Of a stretch of DNA of 64,000 bases, positions 26,868 to 35,700 are shown one piece after another. The notes below the pieces were generated by a model. The model did not search any database. It had not been told where the DNA came from and was given only the letters and a program-made list of their open reading frames with translations. Position 1 is the first letter of the stretch; each line of letters begins with the position of its first letter. This DNA comes from Curtobacterium sp. MMLR14_010 (GTDB lineage Bacteria > Actinomycetota > Actinomycetes > Actinomycetales > Microbacteriaceae): positions 79,164 to 143,163 of the forward strand of contig NZ_MJGV01000019.1 in the NCBI RefSeq assembly GCF_001865015.1, given 5' to 3'. Made by a program: the position numbers and the translations under genes.

Positions 26868-28087
26868 CGGACGCCCTCGGTCCCCTCGGCGAAGTCGGCC
26901 TGCAGTCGCTCGGTCATCGACGCCACCCCGGCAGCGAGGTCGGCGACGACCTGGTCGCGGTGCTCGTCGAGGTCCTCGAGCGAGGCGAGGACGTCCTCGA
27001 CGAACGTCGGCTCGAGCGACTGCTCGATCGGGCGGGCGTACCGCTGCATGCCGATCTGCTCGAAGAACAGCCGGCCCTTGTCGACGTAGTAGAGCACCGT
27101 CGCGGGGACCCCGGCGATGGTGGCGACGATCGCGGAGTGCAGGCGGCTGGCGATGAACAGCCGGCTGCGGGACATCAGGCCGGCGTACTCGGCCGGCGAG
27201 AACTCGTCGGCGTCGACCACGAAGGCCCGGTCGGCGTGCCGCATCCGCGCGATGACCTCGCGGGCGAAGGCGGCGTCGCCCTCGGAGGCCTCCATGTGCA
27301 TCGGGTAGAAGACGACGTCGGCATCCCAGCGGTCGACGACCCGGTCGACCAGCTCCGCGAGCGCGGCGCGGTAGGTGGCGAGCTCGGCCGACTCGGCCTG
27401 CGACCCGCGGAGGCGTGCCGGGACGAAGCGGAACGGGATCCAGCCGCTGCGCTTGTAGTGGAACCAGCGGCGCACGCCGATGCCGATCGAGCCGTCGAGG
27501 CGCTCCGCGACGAGCCCGGTCGTGCGCTCGAGCCGGGCCAGCACGTCGGCGTCCGGCGTGGTCACGGTCCCGACGACCGCGGGGTCGAACGAGGAGATCA
27601 CCGGCGTCCGGACACCCCACGACCGGAGCTTCTCGCGGGACTCGTCGTCGCGCACGATGAAGACCGAGGTCAGGTCGACGGTGGCGCGGATGAGCCGCTT
27701 GCTGACGTCGGCCGAGGTCGGCCCGATCCCCTGGAACGCCCCGATGACCTGGCGGTTCACCAGCCGCAGCAGCACGAGCTTGAGCAGCCAGTAGACCAGC
27801 CCGAGCTTGTTCGTGTAGTCCTTCAGGATCTCGCCGCCGCCCCACAGGACGACGTCGGCGCCCCGTGCGGCGCGGAGCAGCCGGAGCATGTCCCCGATCC
27901 CCGTGCTGTACGGCGACACCGGCAGGAACCGGATGCCGAACCAGGCCGCGTCGCGCTCCGGGTACTGCGAGAGCGACACGATCTCGGCGCCGGGCCAGCG
28001 ACGCCGGGCGAGCTCGATGTTCCCCGCCAGGATGGCGCGGTCGCCTCGGTTGTGGGGGGAATCGCTATTGTGGATCAGTACGCGCAC
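26864..28087 (-). CDS. Polysaccharide pyruvyl transferase family protein
   Basis: A 407-residue protein that would add pyruvate ketal groups from phosphoenolpyruvate to sugar residues of a surface glycan. It shows LIHNSDSPHNRGDRAILAG at the N-terminus, VLWGGGEILKDYTNK near 85, and the C-terminal SRLHSAIVATIAGVP block typical of the family. The GTG at 28087 starts the conserved fold; the 34 in-frame residues upstream are unrelated. It is followed by the coupled flippase-like gene and is divergent from the glycosyltransferase at 28213. Confidence 0.85.
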   Translation of the reverse strand: MRVLIHNSDSPHNRGDRAILAGNIELARRRWPGAEIVSLSQYPERDAAWFGIRFLPVSPYSTGIGDMLRLLRAARGADVVLWGGGEILKDYTNKLGLVYWLLKLVLLRLVNRQVIGAFQGIGPTSADVSKRLIRATVDLTSVFIVRDDESREKLRSWGVRTPVISSFDPAVVGTVTTPDADVLARLERTTGLVAERLDGSIGIGVRRWFHYKRSGWIPFRFVPARLRGSQAESAELATYRAALAELVDRVVDRWDADVVFYPMHMEASEGDAAFAREVIARMRHADRAFVVDADEFSPAEYAGLMSRSRLFIASRLHSAIVATIAGVPATVLYYVDKGRLFFEQIGMQRYARPIEQSLEPTFVEDVLASLEDLDEHRDQVVADLAAGVASMTERLQADFAEGTEGVR

Positions 28088-28212
28088 GGGTCTCCTGCTC
28101 GGGGTCTGGCCCGCTGCCTGCCTTCTGGTCGTTCGGCACGGGCCCACAGCAGGGTACCAACCGCGGCGCGCCCCTCGACGACCGCCCACCGATCCCCGGA
28201 GGACACCGCCAG

Positions 28213-29397
28213 ATGCCCGCGTCCCACCGCCCCCGTCTGCTCGTCCTCGCGTCGACGTTCCCCGCGACGCCTGACGACGGCGTCCCCGCGTTCGTGCTCG
28301 ACCTCGCTCGACAGGAAGCCACCGAGTTCGACACCGCCGTGCTCACGCCGCGGGTGTCCGGTGGCGCCCGCTCGGAGACCATCGACGGCGTCCGGGTCGT
28401 GCGGTTCCCCTACTTCCCCCGCCGGTTCGAGGACCTCGCCGACGGCGCCATCCTCGACAACCTCAAGGAACGGCGTTCGCGCATCGTGCAGGTGCCGGCG
28501 CTCCTCGCCGCGCAGTACGTCGCCGTCCGCCGTGCCGTGCGCGCCTTCCGCCCCGACGTCGTCCACGCGCACTGGGCGATCCCGCAGGCCCTCGTCGCGG
28601 TGCTCGCCGCGCCGGGCGTCCCGATCGTCGTCACCACGCACGGCGGCGACGTCTACGCCCTGCGCGCCGCGCCCCTCGTGGCGCTGAAGCGCTGGGTGTT
28701 CTCCCGCTCCGCCCGCGTCACGACCGTCAACGGCGAGATGCGTGAGCGCCTGACCGAGTGGGGCGTGCCCGAGGCCCGTTCGAGCGTCATCCCGATGGGC
28801 GTCGACCTCGCGCCGGCCCTCGCCGCACGCGACCGCGTCGAGCGGCGCCCCGGCCGGGTCGTCGCCGTCGGTCGGCTCGTCGAGAAGAAGGGCTTCGGCA
28901 ACCTCCTCGAGGCGCTGCGCGGCATCGACGACCTGCCGTGGGAGCTCGTCGTGGTCGGTGACGGCCCCTGGCGCGAGCGGCTCGAGCGCCAGGCCGCCGG
29001 GCTCCCGGTGACGTTCCTCGGGCAGCGCGGCAAGACCGAGGTCCTCGAGACGCTGGCGTCCGCGACCGCCGTGGCCCTGCCGTCGGTCGCGGCGGCGAAC
29101 GGCGACCAGGAGGGCCTGCCGGTCACCCTGCTCGAGGCCGCCGCCGTCGGTGCCGCGATCGTCGCGAGCGACCTGCCCGGCATCCGCGACGTCGTCGAGC
29201 AGGACGTCTCCGGGGTGCTCGTCACGCCGGGCAACGTGCCGGAGCTCCGCGCCGGTCTCCGTCGGGCGCTGACCGACGCCGACGCCCGCGCGCGGTGGCA
29301 GGACGGCGCGACGGCGTCGGCGCAGGACTTCTCGACGGAGCGGATCGGCGAGCGCTACCGCGCCGTGCTGCGGGACGCGGTCGCCGACCGGCGCTGA
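28213..29397 (+). CDS. Glycosyltransferase family 4
   Basis: A 394-residue GT-B enzyme. It begins with LLVLASTFPATPDDGVPAFV, shows TTHGGDVYALR near 143-153 (acceptor side), VVAVGRLVEKKGFGNLLEAL near 218-237 (donor side) and a donor loop with NGDQEGLPVTLLEAAA, in which the first Glu of E-x7-E is present as EGLPVTLLE. The ATG at 28213 is preceded by GGAGGACACCGCCAG, a little far for an ideal ribosome site. It ends 13 bases from the convergent ugd gene. Confidence 0.9.
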   Translation: MPASHRPRLLVLASTFPATPDDGVPAFVLDLARQEATEFDTAVLTPRVSGGARSETIDGVRVVRFPYFPRRFEDLADGAILDNLKERRSRIVQVPALLAAQYVAVRRAVRAFRPDVVHAHWAIPQALVAVLAAPGVPIVVTTHGGDVYALRAAPLVALKRWVFSRSARVTTVNGEMRERLTEWGVPEARSSVIPMGVDLAPALAARDRVERRPGRVVAVGRLVEKKGFGNLLEALRGIDDLPWELVVVGDGPWRERLERQAAGLPVTFLGQRGKTEVLETLASATAVALPSVAAANGDQEGLPVTLLEAAAVGAAIVASDLPGIRDVVEQDVSGVLVTPGNVPELRAGLRRALTDADARARWQDGATASAQDFSTERIGERYRAVLRDAVADRR

Positions 29398-29410
29398 CCC
29401 GGCAGGGGGC

Positions 29411-30718
29411 CTAGCGCCCCATGCCGTGGTGCTCGAAGCCCGCGGCCGTCCAGGCGTCACGGTCCAGGCAGTTCCGGCCGTCGACCACGACCGGCCGCGC
29501 CACGAGCGACGCCACCGCGGTCGGGTCGAGCTCGCGGAACTCGTTCCACTCGGTCAGCACGAGCAACAGGTCGGCCCCACGGACGGCCTCGTCCGCGCTG
29601 TCGACGTAGTGCACCTCGGGGTGGATGCGGGCGGCCGTGCCGTTGGCCTCGGGGTCGTACGCCGAGACGACGGCGCCGAGTTCGTGCAGTCGCGCGGTGA
29701 TGTCGAGCGCCGGCGAGTCACGGACGTCGTCCGAGTTCGGCTTGAAGGCCAGCCCGAGCACGGCCACGCGCTTGCCGGTGACGTCGCCGCCGAGCAGTTC
29801 CTCGGCGAGGGTGACGACGTGGGCGCGACGACGCAGGTTGATGGCGTCGACGTCGGCCAGGAAGGCCAGTGACTCACCGACGCCCAGCTCGGTCGCCCGG
29901 GCCTGGAACGCGCGGATGTCCTTCGGCAGACAGCCCCCGCCGAACCCGAGGCCGGCGTTCAGGAACTTGCGGCCGATGCGGGCGTCGTGCCCGATCGCGT
30001 CGGCGAGCGCCGTGACGTCGGCGCCGACGACCTCGGCGATCTCGGCCATCGCGTTGATGAAGGAGATCTTCGTCGCCAGGAACGCGTTCGCGCTGACCTT
30101 GACGAGCTCGGCGGTGGCCAGGTCGACCACCAGGCGCGGGGTCCCCTCGGCCAGGGTCGTGGCGTAGACCTCGTCGAGCGCGGCCACGGCGGACTCCCCC
30201 GCGGCTCCCGACGGCACGCCGTACACCAGGCGGTCCGGCGAGATGGTGTCCTGCACGGCGAAGCCCTCGCGGAGGAACTCGGGGTTCCAGACCAGCGTCG
30301 CGCCGGGCACGGCCTCGGACACCGACTCCGCCAGGCGGGCGGCGGTGCCCACCGGGACGGTGGACTTGCCGACGACGAACTCGTCGGCGGCCACGTACTG
30401 CGTCAGCGCAGCCACGGCGGCGTCGACGTACGTCAGGTCCGCGGCGCCGGTCGGCCCCTGCGGCGTGCCGACGGCGACGAAGTGGACGCGGGCGCCCGCG
30501 ACCTCGGACATGTCCGTGGTGAAGCGGATCCGCCCGGAAGCCAGGGCCTCGCTGAGGATCTCGGGGAGTCCCGGTTCGAAGAACGGGGCGTCGCCGGCGG
30601 CGAGCCGCTCGATCTTCACCGGGTCGACGTCGACCGCGACGACCTCGTGTCCGAGTTTGGCCATGGAAGCGGCGTGCACGGCACCGAGGTAACCGCAGCC
30701 GATGACTGAGATGCGCAC
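29411..30718 (-). CDS. ugd: UDP-glucose 6-dehydrogenase
   Basis: A 435-residue NAD-dependent enzyme that oxidises UDP-glucose to UDP-glucuronate for acidic glycans. It carries the Rossmann motif VIGCGYLGAVHAA at 5-17, VAVGTPQGPTG near 82, KSTVPVGTA near 118, WNPEFLREGFA near 145 and the catalytic-Cys motif FGGGCLPKDI near 262. The GTG at 30718 lies six bases after TACCGT, so the transcript is probably leaderless. A UDP-mannose/UDP-GlcNAc dehydrogenase is less likely given the REGFA motif. Confidence 0.93.
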   Translation of the reverse strand: MRISVIGCGYLGAVHAASMAKLGHEVVAVDVDPVKIERLAAGDAPFFEPGLPEILSEALASGRIRFTTDMSEVAGARVHFVAVGTPQGPTGAADLTYVDAAVAALTQYVAADEFVVGKSTVPVGTAARLAESVSEAVPGATLVWNPEFLREGFAVQDTISPDRLVYGVPSGAAGESAVAALDEVYATTLAEGTPRLVVDLATAELVKVSANAFLATKISFINAMAEIAEVVGADVTALADAIGHDARIGRKFLNAGLGFGGGCLPKDIRAFQARATELGVGESLAFLADVDAINLRRRAHVVTLAEELLGGDVTGKRVAVLGLAFKPNSDDVRDSPALDITARLHELGAVVSAYDPEANGTAARIHPEVHYVDSADEAVRGADLLLVLTEWNEFRELDPTAVASLVARPVVVDGRNCLDRDAWTAAGFEHHGMGR

Positions 30719-30724
30719 GGGACG

Positions 30725-30730
30725 ACGGTA
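30725..30730 (-). promoter_or_regulatory. Leaderless -10 box for ugd
   Basis: TACCGT on the minus strand ends six bases before the ugd GTG, in the 18-base gap to the PH-domain gene. Confidence 0.5.
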
Positions 30731-30736
30731 CCGGAA

Positions 30737-31288
30737 CTACCGACGGTGCACGTCGCCCCACGACGGCCGGTCGGGTCCGCCGACGATCTCGTCCCAGTCC
30801 GGCTCGCGGTGTCGGCGCCGGGCCTCGTGGGCCTCCACCATGTCGTGCAGCACCGCGACGACCAGGTCGGCGTGGGGCACGTCGGCCAGCACCACGGCCG
30901 GGTCGTCCCCCGGGAACACGAGCACGTCCCCGGAGCGGAACAGCCCCTGCAGCCCACGGCGCCGCACGGTCACGTCGTAGCCCCGCGAGTGCAGCAGCTC
31001 CCGACGCGTCCTGGTGCCGAGGCCGTGCACGACGACCAGCCGCCTGGTGGTGACGACGTAGCGGCGGGTCATCCAGCGGACGAGCGGCACGATGCCGCCG
31101 AACAGCACCAGCGCGACGACGAGCACTGCGATCACGGCGTTGACCCAGGCGTACTGCGCCTGGAACACCCCGAAGCCGAAGCCGCCGGCCGCTGCCACGA
31201 GCACCACGAAGACCGCGGGACGCACCAGGCTGCGCGCGTGCGGCCGCAGCCGCGCGACGACGCGTTCTGGCGGGGGCTCGGCGGTCAT
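30737..31288 (-). CDS. Membrane protein with bacterial PH domain
   Basis: A 183-residue protein with two membrane helices (about 22-42 and 48-68) followed by a bacterial PH-like (bPH2, DUF304) domain: RRYVVTTRRLVVVHGLGTRTRRELLHS region near 75-100, then RSGDVLVFPGD near 118. A hydrophilic tail follows. Genes of this type are commonly found beside birA in this family of bacteria; the role is unknown. The ATG at 31288 lies four bases after the birA stop; an in-frame ATG four codons upstream would overlap birA. Confidence 0.8.
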   Translation of the reverse strand: MTAEPPPERVVARLRPHARSLVRPAVFVVLVAAAGGFGFGVFQAQYAWVNAVIAVLVVALVLFGGIVPLVRWMTRRYVVTTRRLVVVHGLGTRTRRELLHSRGYDVTVRRRGLQGLFRSGDVLVFPGDDPAVVLADVPHADLVVAVLHDMVEAHEARRRHREPDWDEIVGGPDRPSWGDVHRR

Positions 31289-31292
31289 GGCG

Positions 31293-32141
31293 TCATGCAT
31301 ACCGCAGGTGGGTGACGTCCCCGACGGCGACGCCCCTGCTGACGCCGTCTCGATCCCGGATCGTGATGCGGCCGTCGTCGTCGATCCCGGTGGCGTCCGC
31401 CTCGACGACGCTGCCGTCGGGCAGCTCCAGCCGGACCCGCGCGCCGATCGTGCCGCAGACGGACCGGACGTGGGACCGGACCGCGTCGGCGTCCGCACCG
31501 CCCGTCGTCAGGGCGACCACGGCCTCCCGGACGCCCGTGACGAAGCCGGACAGCACCGCGTCTGCCAGGCCGGCCGCGTCGCCGGTCGCGCCCGCCGCGA
31601 CGAGCGAGGTCGCGTTCGGCGTCGGCAGCGCGTCGGCTGGGATGGTGAGGTTCACGCCGGCTCCGACGACGACCGCGCCGTCGTCCGCCACCTGGCAGAG
31701 GATGCCGCAGACCTTGCGGCCGTCGACCAGGACGTCGTTGGGCCACTTCACGAGCACCCGTTCCGTCCCATCCGGTCGGGAGGCTCGACTCGCGTCCGTT
31801 CCGTCGGTCACGTCGTCGGGTGCCGGCTCCAGGGCCGCGCGCACCGCGTCGCGCATCGCCGCGCCCGCCACGAGCGGCAGCCAGCCGCGGTCGCGGTCGT
31901 CGAGGTCGGCGCGCACCAGGACGCTGGCGGCGAGGGTCTGCCCGGTCGGGGCCGTCCACGAGCGGTCGAGACGTCCGCGGCCCGCCGTCTGGTCGAGCGT
32001 CGCGACGACGCTGCCGTGCGGCAGGCCGGACGCTGCCTGGAGCAGGTCGGCGTTCGTCGACCCGGTCGACTCCCGGACGTCGAGGACCGCTCCCGAGGAC
32101 TCGACGGCGGCACGGGAACGCGGGAGCTCGGGTGTGGACAT
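31293..32141 (-). CDS. birA: Biotin--[acetyl-CoA-carboxylase] ligase
   Basis: A 282-residue single-function BirA without the N-terminal DNA-binding domain. It attaches biotin to the carrier domain of the acyl-CoA carboxylase alpha subunit, encoded at 39928. Motifs are ESTGSTNADLL near 24-34, TAGRGRLDRSW near 52-62 (biotin/ATP binding), and VKWPNDVLVDGRKVCGIL near 131-148. Residues about 106-127 form a low-complexity insertion rich in Asp, Ser and Arg just before the KWPND motif. The ATG lies seven bases after TACATT. It is divergent from accD, its pathway partner. Confidence 0.94.
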   Translation of the reverse strand: MSTPELPRSRAAVESSGAVLDVRESTGSTNADLLQAASGLPHGSVVATLDQTAGRGRLDRSWTAPTGQTLAASVLVRADLDDRDRGWLPLVAGAAMRDAVRAALEPAPDDVTDGTDASRASRPDGTERVLVKWPNDVLVDGRKVCGILCQVADDGAVVVGAGVNLTIPADALPTPNATSLVAAGATGDAAGLADAVLSGFVTGVREAVVALTTGGADADAVRSHVRSVCGTIGARVRLELPDGSVVEADATGIDDDGRITIRDRDGVSRGVAVGDVTHLRYA

Positions 32142-32148
32142 GCGTGCA

Positions 32149-32154
32149 AATGTA
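32149..32154 (-). promoter_or_regulatory. Leaderless -10 box for birA
   Basis: TACATT on the minus strand ends seven bases before the birA ATG. Confidence 0.45.
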
Positions 32155-32203
32155 CGGGCAGGAACCGTGCGGGTCCTCCAACGGCCCGGTCTCGGCACGC
32201 CGG

Positions 32204-32209
32204 TAGGGT
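32204..32209 (+). promoter_or_regulatory. Leaderless -10 box for accD
   Basis: TAGGGT ends six bases before the accD GTG. It faces away from the birA promoter 50 bases to the left. Confidence 0.55.
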
Positions 32210-32215
32210 GAGCGG

Positions 32216-33811
32216 GTGACTCAAGGTGACACCCCCGATCTCTCCACGACGGCCGGCCGGCTCGCCGACCTCCGCGTGCGGTACCACGAAGCCGTGACCG
32301 CAGCGGGCGAAGCCGCCATCGCGAAGCAGCACGCCAAGGGCAAGACGACGGCGCGCGAGCGGATCGAGCAGCTCCTCGACGAGAACTCCTTCGTCGAGCT
32401 CGACGAGTTCGTCCGGCACCGCACCCACGCCTTCGGCATGGAGGCCAAGCGGCCCTACGGCGACGCGGTCGTCACCGGCTTCGGCACCATCCACGGCCGC
32501 CAGGTCGCGGTGTACGCGCAGGACTTCACCGTCTTCGGCGGCTCCCTCGGCGAGGTCGCCGGCGAGAAGATCATCAAGGTGATGGAGCACGCCATGAAGA
32601 CGGGTGTGCCGATCATCGGCATCCTCGACTCCGGCGGGGCCCGGATCCAAGAGGGCGTCGTCGCGCTCGGCAAGTACGGCGAGATCTTCCGCCTCAACAC
32701 CGCGGCCTCCGGGGTCATCCCGCAGATCTCGATCGTGATGGGCCCGGCTGCCGGCGGTGCGGTGTACTCCCCCGCGCTCACCGACTTCGTGATCATGGTC
32801 GACAAGACCAGCCACATGTTCGTCACCGGCCCCGACGTCATCAAGACCGTCACGGGCGAGGACGTCGGCTTCGAGGAGCTCGGCGGCGCCCAGACGCACA
32901 ACGCCGTGTCCGGTGTCGCGCACTACCTGGCCGAGGACGAGTCCGACGCGCTCGACTACGCCAGGTCGCTCATCGGCTTCCTGCCGGACAACAACCTCTC
33001 CGACGCCCCCGCGTACGACGTCGCCCCCGAGCTCGAGACCACCGACGCGGACCGCGAGCTCGACGTCGTCATCCCGGACTCGACGAACCAGCCGTACGAC
33101 GTCACCCAGATCATCGAGCACGTCGTCGACGACGGGGACTTCCTCGAGGTCCAGCCGCTCTTCGCGCCGAACATCCTCATCGGGTTCGGTCGGGTCGAGG
33201 GCCGCACGGTCGGCATCATCGCGAACCAGCCGCAGGCGATGGCCGGCACGCTGAACATCGACGCCGGCGAGAAGGCCGCGCGCTTCGTCCGGTTCTGCGA
33301 CGCGTTCAGCATCCCGATCCTGACCCTCGTCGACGTGCCCGGCTACCTGCCCGGCACCGACCAGGAGTGGACCGGGGTCATCCGCCGCGGCGCCAAGCTC
33401 CTGTACGCCTACGCCGAGGCCACCGTCCCCCTCGTCACGGTGATCACGCGCAAGGCCTACGGCGGGGCGTACATCGTGATGGGCTCGAAGCAGCTCGGCG
33501 CGGACATCAACCTGGCGTGGCCGACCGCCGAGATCGCCGTGATGGGCGGTCAGGGTGCGGTCAACATCCTGTACCGGTCCGAGATCAAGCGCGCCGAGGA
33601 CGCCGGCGAGGACGTCGCCGCCGTGCGCTCCCGTCTGGCGAACGAGTACACGTACAACGTGGCCTCGCCGTACCTGGCGGCCGAACGCGGCGAGCTCGAC
33701 GGCATCATCCAGCCGCACGCCACCCGCGTCTCCGTGATCAAGGCGCTCCGGGCACTCCGGGGCAAGCGCGCGACGCTGCCGCCCAAGAAGCACGGGAACA
33801 TCCCCCTGTGA
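32216..33811 (+). CDS. accD: Acyl-CoA carboxylase beta subunit (carboxyltransferase)
   Basis: A 531-residue carboxyltransferase that moves CO2 from carboxybiotin to acetyl- or propionyl-CoA for fatty-acid precursors. It shows [19 protein letters not shown] near 38-56, the oxyanion-hole Gly-Gly pairs in [11 protein letters not shown] near 138 and [12 protein letters not shown] near 177, and the C-terminal half motif [13 protein letters not shown] near 412-424. The GTG start is leaderless. accE overlaps its stop; the biotinylated alpha subunit is encoded at 39928. Acetyl versus propionyl specificity cannot be assigned by eye. Confidence 0.95.
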   Translation: MTQGDTPDLSTTAGRLADLRVRYHEAVTAAGEAAIAKQHAKGKTTARERIEQLLDENSFVELDEFVRHRTHAFGMEAKRPYGDAVVTGFGTIHGRQVAVYAQDFTVFGGSLGEVAGEKIIKVMEHAMKTGVPIIGILDSGGARIQEGVVALGKYGEIFRLNTAASGVIPQISIVMGPAAGGAVYSPALTDFVIMVDKTSHMFVTGPDVIKTVTGEDVGFEELGGAQTHNAVSGVAHYLAEDESDALDYARSLIGFLPDNNLSDAPAYDVAPELETTDADRELDVVIPDSTNQPYDVTQIIEHVVDDGDFLEVQPLFAPNILIGFGRVEGRTVGIIANQPQAMAGTLNIDAGEKAARFVRFCDAFSIPILTLVDVPGYLPGTDQEWTGVIRRGAKLLYAYAEATVPLVTVITRKAYGGAYIVMGSKQLGADINLAWPTAEIAVMGGQGAVNILYRSEIKRAEDAGEDVAAVRSRLANEYTYNVASPYLAAERGELDGIIQPHATRVSVIKALRALRGKRATLPPKKHGNIPL

Positions 33812-34071
33812 CGGGCTCGCTGGACGGGGCGACGGCCGGCGACGTCTCGGACGGCGGTGCTGTCGCGGACGTCCGTGTCGTCGCCGGGGACCCGTCGCCC
33901 GAGGAACTCGCGGCCGTCATCGCCGTGCTGCAGCACCAGGCCGACCAAGCCGCTGCGGCGGGTCCGGCACGCGTCGAGGTCTCCCCGCGGGTCGGGTGGG
34001 AGTCCGCTGCGCGCGGGCTCCGCGGTCCGCTGCCGCACGGTCCGGGAGCCTGGTCGCGGTCCCTCCGCTGA
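33808..34071 (+). CDS. accE: Acyl-CoA carboxylase epsilon subunit
   Basis: An 87-residue protein. The GTG overlaps the accD stop (GTGA), so translation is coupled. Residues about 22-40 carry [20 protein letters not shown], the signature of the small AccE/PccE subunits that stabilise actinobacterial acyl-CoA carboxylases. The basic, Trp-containing C-terminus (WESAARG, then GAWSRSLR) is also typical. It is a short gene and easily missed, but the context next to accD makes the call secure. Confidence 0.9.
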   Translation: MTGSLDGATAGDVSDGGAVADVRVVAGDPSPEELAAVIAVLQHQADQAAAAGPARVEVSPRVGWESAARGLRGPLPHGPGAWSRSLR

Positions 34072-34086
34072 GCCGTCTGCACACCA

Positions 34087-34116
34087 GGGGTACGACGACG
34101 GCACTGGTTGTACCCC
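34087..34116 (+). terminator. Possible terminator of accD-accE
   Basis: GGGGTAC (34087-34093) pairs with GTACCCC (34110-34116) across a 16-base loop, 15 bases after the accE stop. Confidence 0.5.
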
Positions 34117-34246
34117 TCGCGTACCCACCGGTATCCGCCGGTTTCCGCGTTGCAGCGTGCACTTCCCCGCGTGCGCACCCCTCGACCGGGGGGCAGGAAA
34201 CGCCGATGGGGACAGAACCCGCAGGAATTGTCCCCCATAATGACGA

Positions 34247-34275
34247 CTGACACGGGGCTTGGCAGCAGGCATAGT
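34247..34275 (+). promoter_or_regulatory. Possible promoter of a small RNA
   Basis: CTGACA (34247-34252, five of six matches to TTGACA) and CATAGT (34270-34275) are spaced by 17 bases. They lie in an AT-richer patch between convergent genes, where no protein gene needs a promoter. Confidence 0.35.
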
Positions 34276-34281
34276 AATCAG

Positions 34282-34428
34282 TGTTCGGTGTCCTTCTCAG
34301 AAGAACATCGCCGGTCAGTGGCCGACTAGGGTACGACGTCACTGACCGCTGCGAGCCAGGGCGACATTCGGGTTGCCGCTCTGCCTCGGGTCGTGAACGG
34401 GCCGGTCGAGTTCTCGACCGGCCCGTTC
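34282..34428 (+). ncRNA. Candidate structured small RNA
   Basis: No family is recognised. The stretch between a promoter-like pair and a strong hairpin terminator can fold into three successive stems: TGTT/AACA with an inner CTTC/GAAG (34282-34307), CGGTCAGTG/CACTGACCG (34312-34320 with 34340-34348, nine perfect pairs, 19-base loop), and GGCGAC/GTTGCC (34360-34365 with 34372-34377, six-base loop). It ends in the 16-bp terminator stem. It lies between the 3' ends of convergent genes and lacks a convincing reading frame. The call is an inference from structure and position only; it does not look like SRP RNA, tmRNA or RNase P RNA. Confidence 0.35.
34395..34428. terminator. Hairpin terminator in the accE-kinase intergenic region
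   Basis: A perfect 16-bp stem (34395-34410 with 34413-34428) and two-base loop. It could end the candidate small RNA on the plus strand or a transcript from the convergent minus-strand operon. Confidence 0.75.
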
Positions 34429-34495
34429 CCCGTTTCCGGGCTCGTCCCGCGCTCGCGGCGTCGTTCCCGGGCCCGGCCCCGCTCCCGACTCGGAA

Positions 34496-34635
34496 CGACA
34501 CCATCGCTGTCGTACGACCTCGACCTTGTCGCTTGACGTGGCGGCGCGCCGACCGGGCGCCCGACGAGGCGGACCCGCGCCGAGCCTCCAGGCCGTCGCG
34601 ACACCGTCGCTGTCGTACGACGACGACCATGTCGT
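34496..34635. repeat. Pair of 37-base direct repeats flanking a dispersed element
   Basis: 34496-34532 and 34599-34635 match at 32 of 37 positions. Both contain the palindrome GTCGTACGAC in the core TCGCTGTCGTACGAC. Between them lies a copy of the dispersed CCGAGCCTCCAG-type element. They may be operators or remnants of an insertion. Apart from these repeats, the hairpins and the candidate RNA, I see nothing in the 34072-34647 gap. Confidence 0.6.
34565..34594. repeat. Dispersed 30-base element, copy A
   Basis: Matches 39466-39495 (inside maf) at 26 of 30 positions, sharing the core CCGAGCCTCCAG. A third, weaker match (25 of 30) lies in the thymidine phosphorylase gene at 47682-47711, where it may be ordinary coding sequence. 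Confidence 0.55.
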
Positions 34636-34647
34636 CGCGACGCCGGC

Positions 34648-35700
34648 TCAGACCGTCTCGTGCCGGGGGATCTCGAGCCACACGGCGACGGCGGAGTCGT
34701 CGTCGTCCTCGTCGTCGGAGCCGGCGCCGAGCGCCGCAGACTCGCTCGCGGCGAGGTCGAGCCGCAGCCCGACCACCGTCACGGCTGCGTCGGCACCCTC
34801 CGGCACCGTCCGCACGATGACGTTGTCGGCGTCGTGCGCCTGTCGCAACGCGTCGGCGAGCTCGCTGTGGATGCGGCGGAGATCGTCGACCTCGAGCTCG
34901 TCGAGCCCGCCGTCGTCGTGGAGCTGCACCACGGCACCGCGGCGCCGCAGTCGCATGACCTCGTCGCGGACGTCGTCGGAGAGCAGCGAGCGGCCGCGGA
35001 TCTCGTCACGGATGGCCTGCTCGAGGTGCAGGCACTCGGTGCGCTCGTCGTCGGACAGACCACCGCAGGAGTCGATGATCCGCTGCAGCATCGGCCGGGC
35101 CATCCGCGTGGTCTGGCTCAGGCGGAACTGCCGCTCGAACACGTGGGCGTCCTGCGCGGCCTGCCAGTCGACGGTCTCCTGCTCGGCGCGGATGAAGTCG
35201 CGCTGGATCCGGATGGCACGGTTCATCGCCGCGGTGAACGCCGACGCGATGACGACCCACGAGACGCTGCCGAGGACCCCGAGGCCACCGAACGCGTCGA
35301 TGCCGGCCCAGGCGACGGTCGTGATCGTGAGGGCCAGCACACCGACCCAGGCGAAGGGGGCTCGCTGGCGGACGACGAGGATGACCATGAGCGTGCCGAT
35401 GGCGGCCACCCACCAGGTGCCGTTCACGTGGTCCGCCCCCGGGGACGGGTCCACCACCGGCGCCGCGACGAGCGGCATCATGATCGCCGTCGCCAGGGCG
35501 AAGCACGCCGTCCAGACCGGCAGCGCCGACCCGCGCACGAGCAGCGCCGCACCCGTGGCAGCCGCGTAGAGGACCATGCAGGCGATGATCGGCCCGACGT
35601 TCGGGACCCAGAACAGCGTCGTCGTCGCGAGGACCAGGTGGTAGAGCGAGAACAGCGCGGCGAGCCCGGTCGCGACGCCGGCGGGGACCGAGACCTTCAC
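34648..35700 (-). CDS. Membrane protein with kinase-like but motif-poor cytoplasmic domain
   Basis: A 350-residue protein, third gene of a signalling operon. The N-terminal part has about six membrane segments (to about residue 160) like the histidine kinase encoded next to it. A helical linker follows, then a region (about 250-350) shaped like a kinase ATP-binding domain (IHSELADALRQA, then VTVVGLRLDLAA) but without a phospho-acceptor His, N box or glycine-rich G boxes. It may be a decayed kinase acting as sensor or regulator of its partner. The GTG overlaps the kinase stop by four bases. An acidic Asp/Glu run (DDEDDDD) lies near the C-terminus. Function inferred. Confidence 0.6.
   Translation of the reverse strand: MKVSVPAGVATGLAALFSLYHLVLATTTLFWVPNVGPIIACMVLYAAATGAALLVRGSALPVWTACFALATAIMMPLVAAPVVDPSPGADHVNGTWWVAAIGTLMVILVVRQRAPFAWVGVLALTITTVAWAGIDAFGGLGVLGSVSWVVIASAFTAAMNRAIRIQRDFIRAEQETVDWQAAQDAHVFERQFRLSQTTRMARPMLQRIIDSCGGLSDDERTECLHLEQAIRDEIRGRSLLSDDVRDEVMRLRRRGAVVQLHDDGGLDELEVDDLRRIHSELADALRQAHDADNVIVRTVPEGADAAVTVVGLRLDLAASESAALGAGSDDEDDDDSAVAVWLEIPRHETV

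Noticed and set aside
34281..34820. Plus-strand open frames starting in the accE-kinase gap
   Set aside because: Highly Arg/Ser-rich products without start signals, running antisense into the kinase-like gene. The candidate RNA structure explains the region better.
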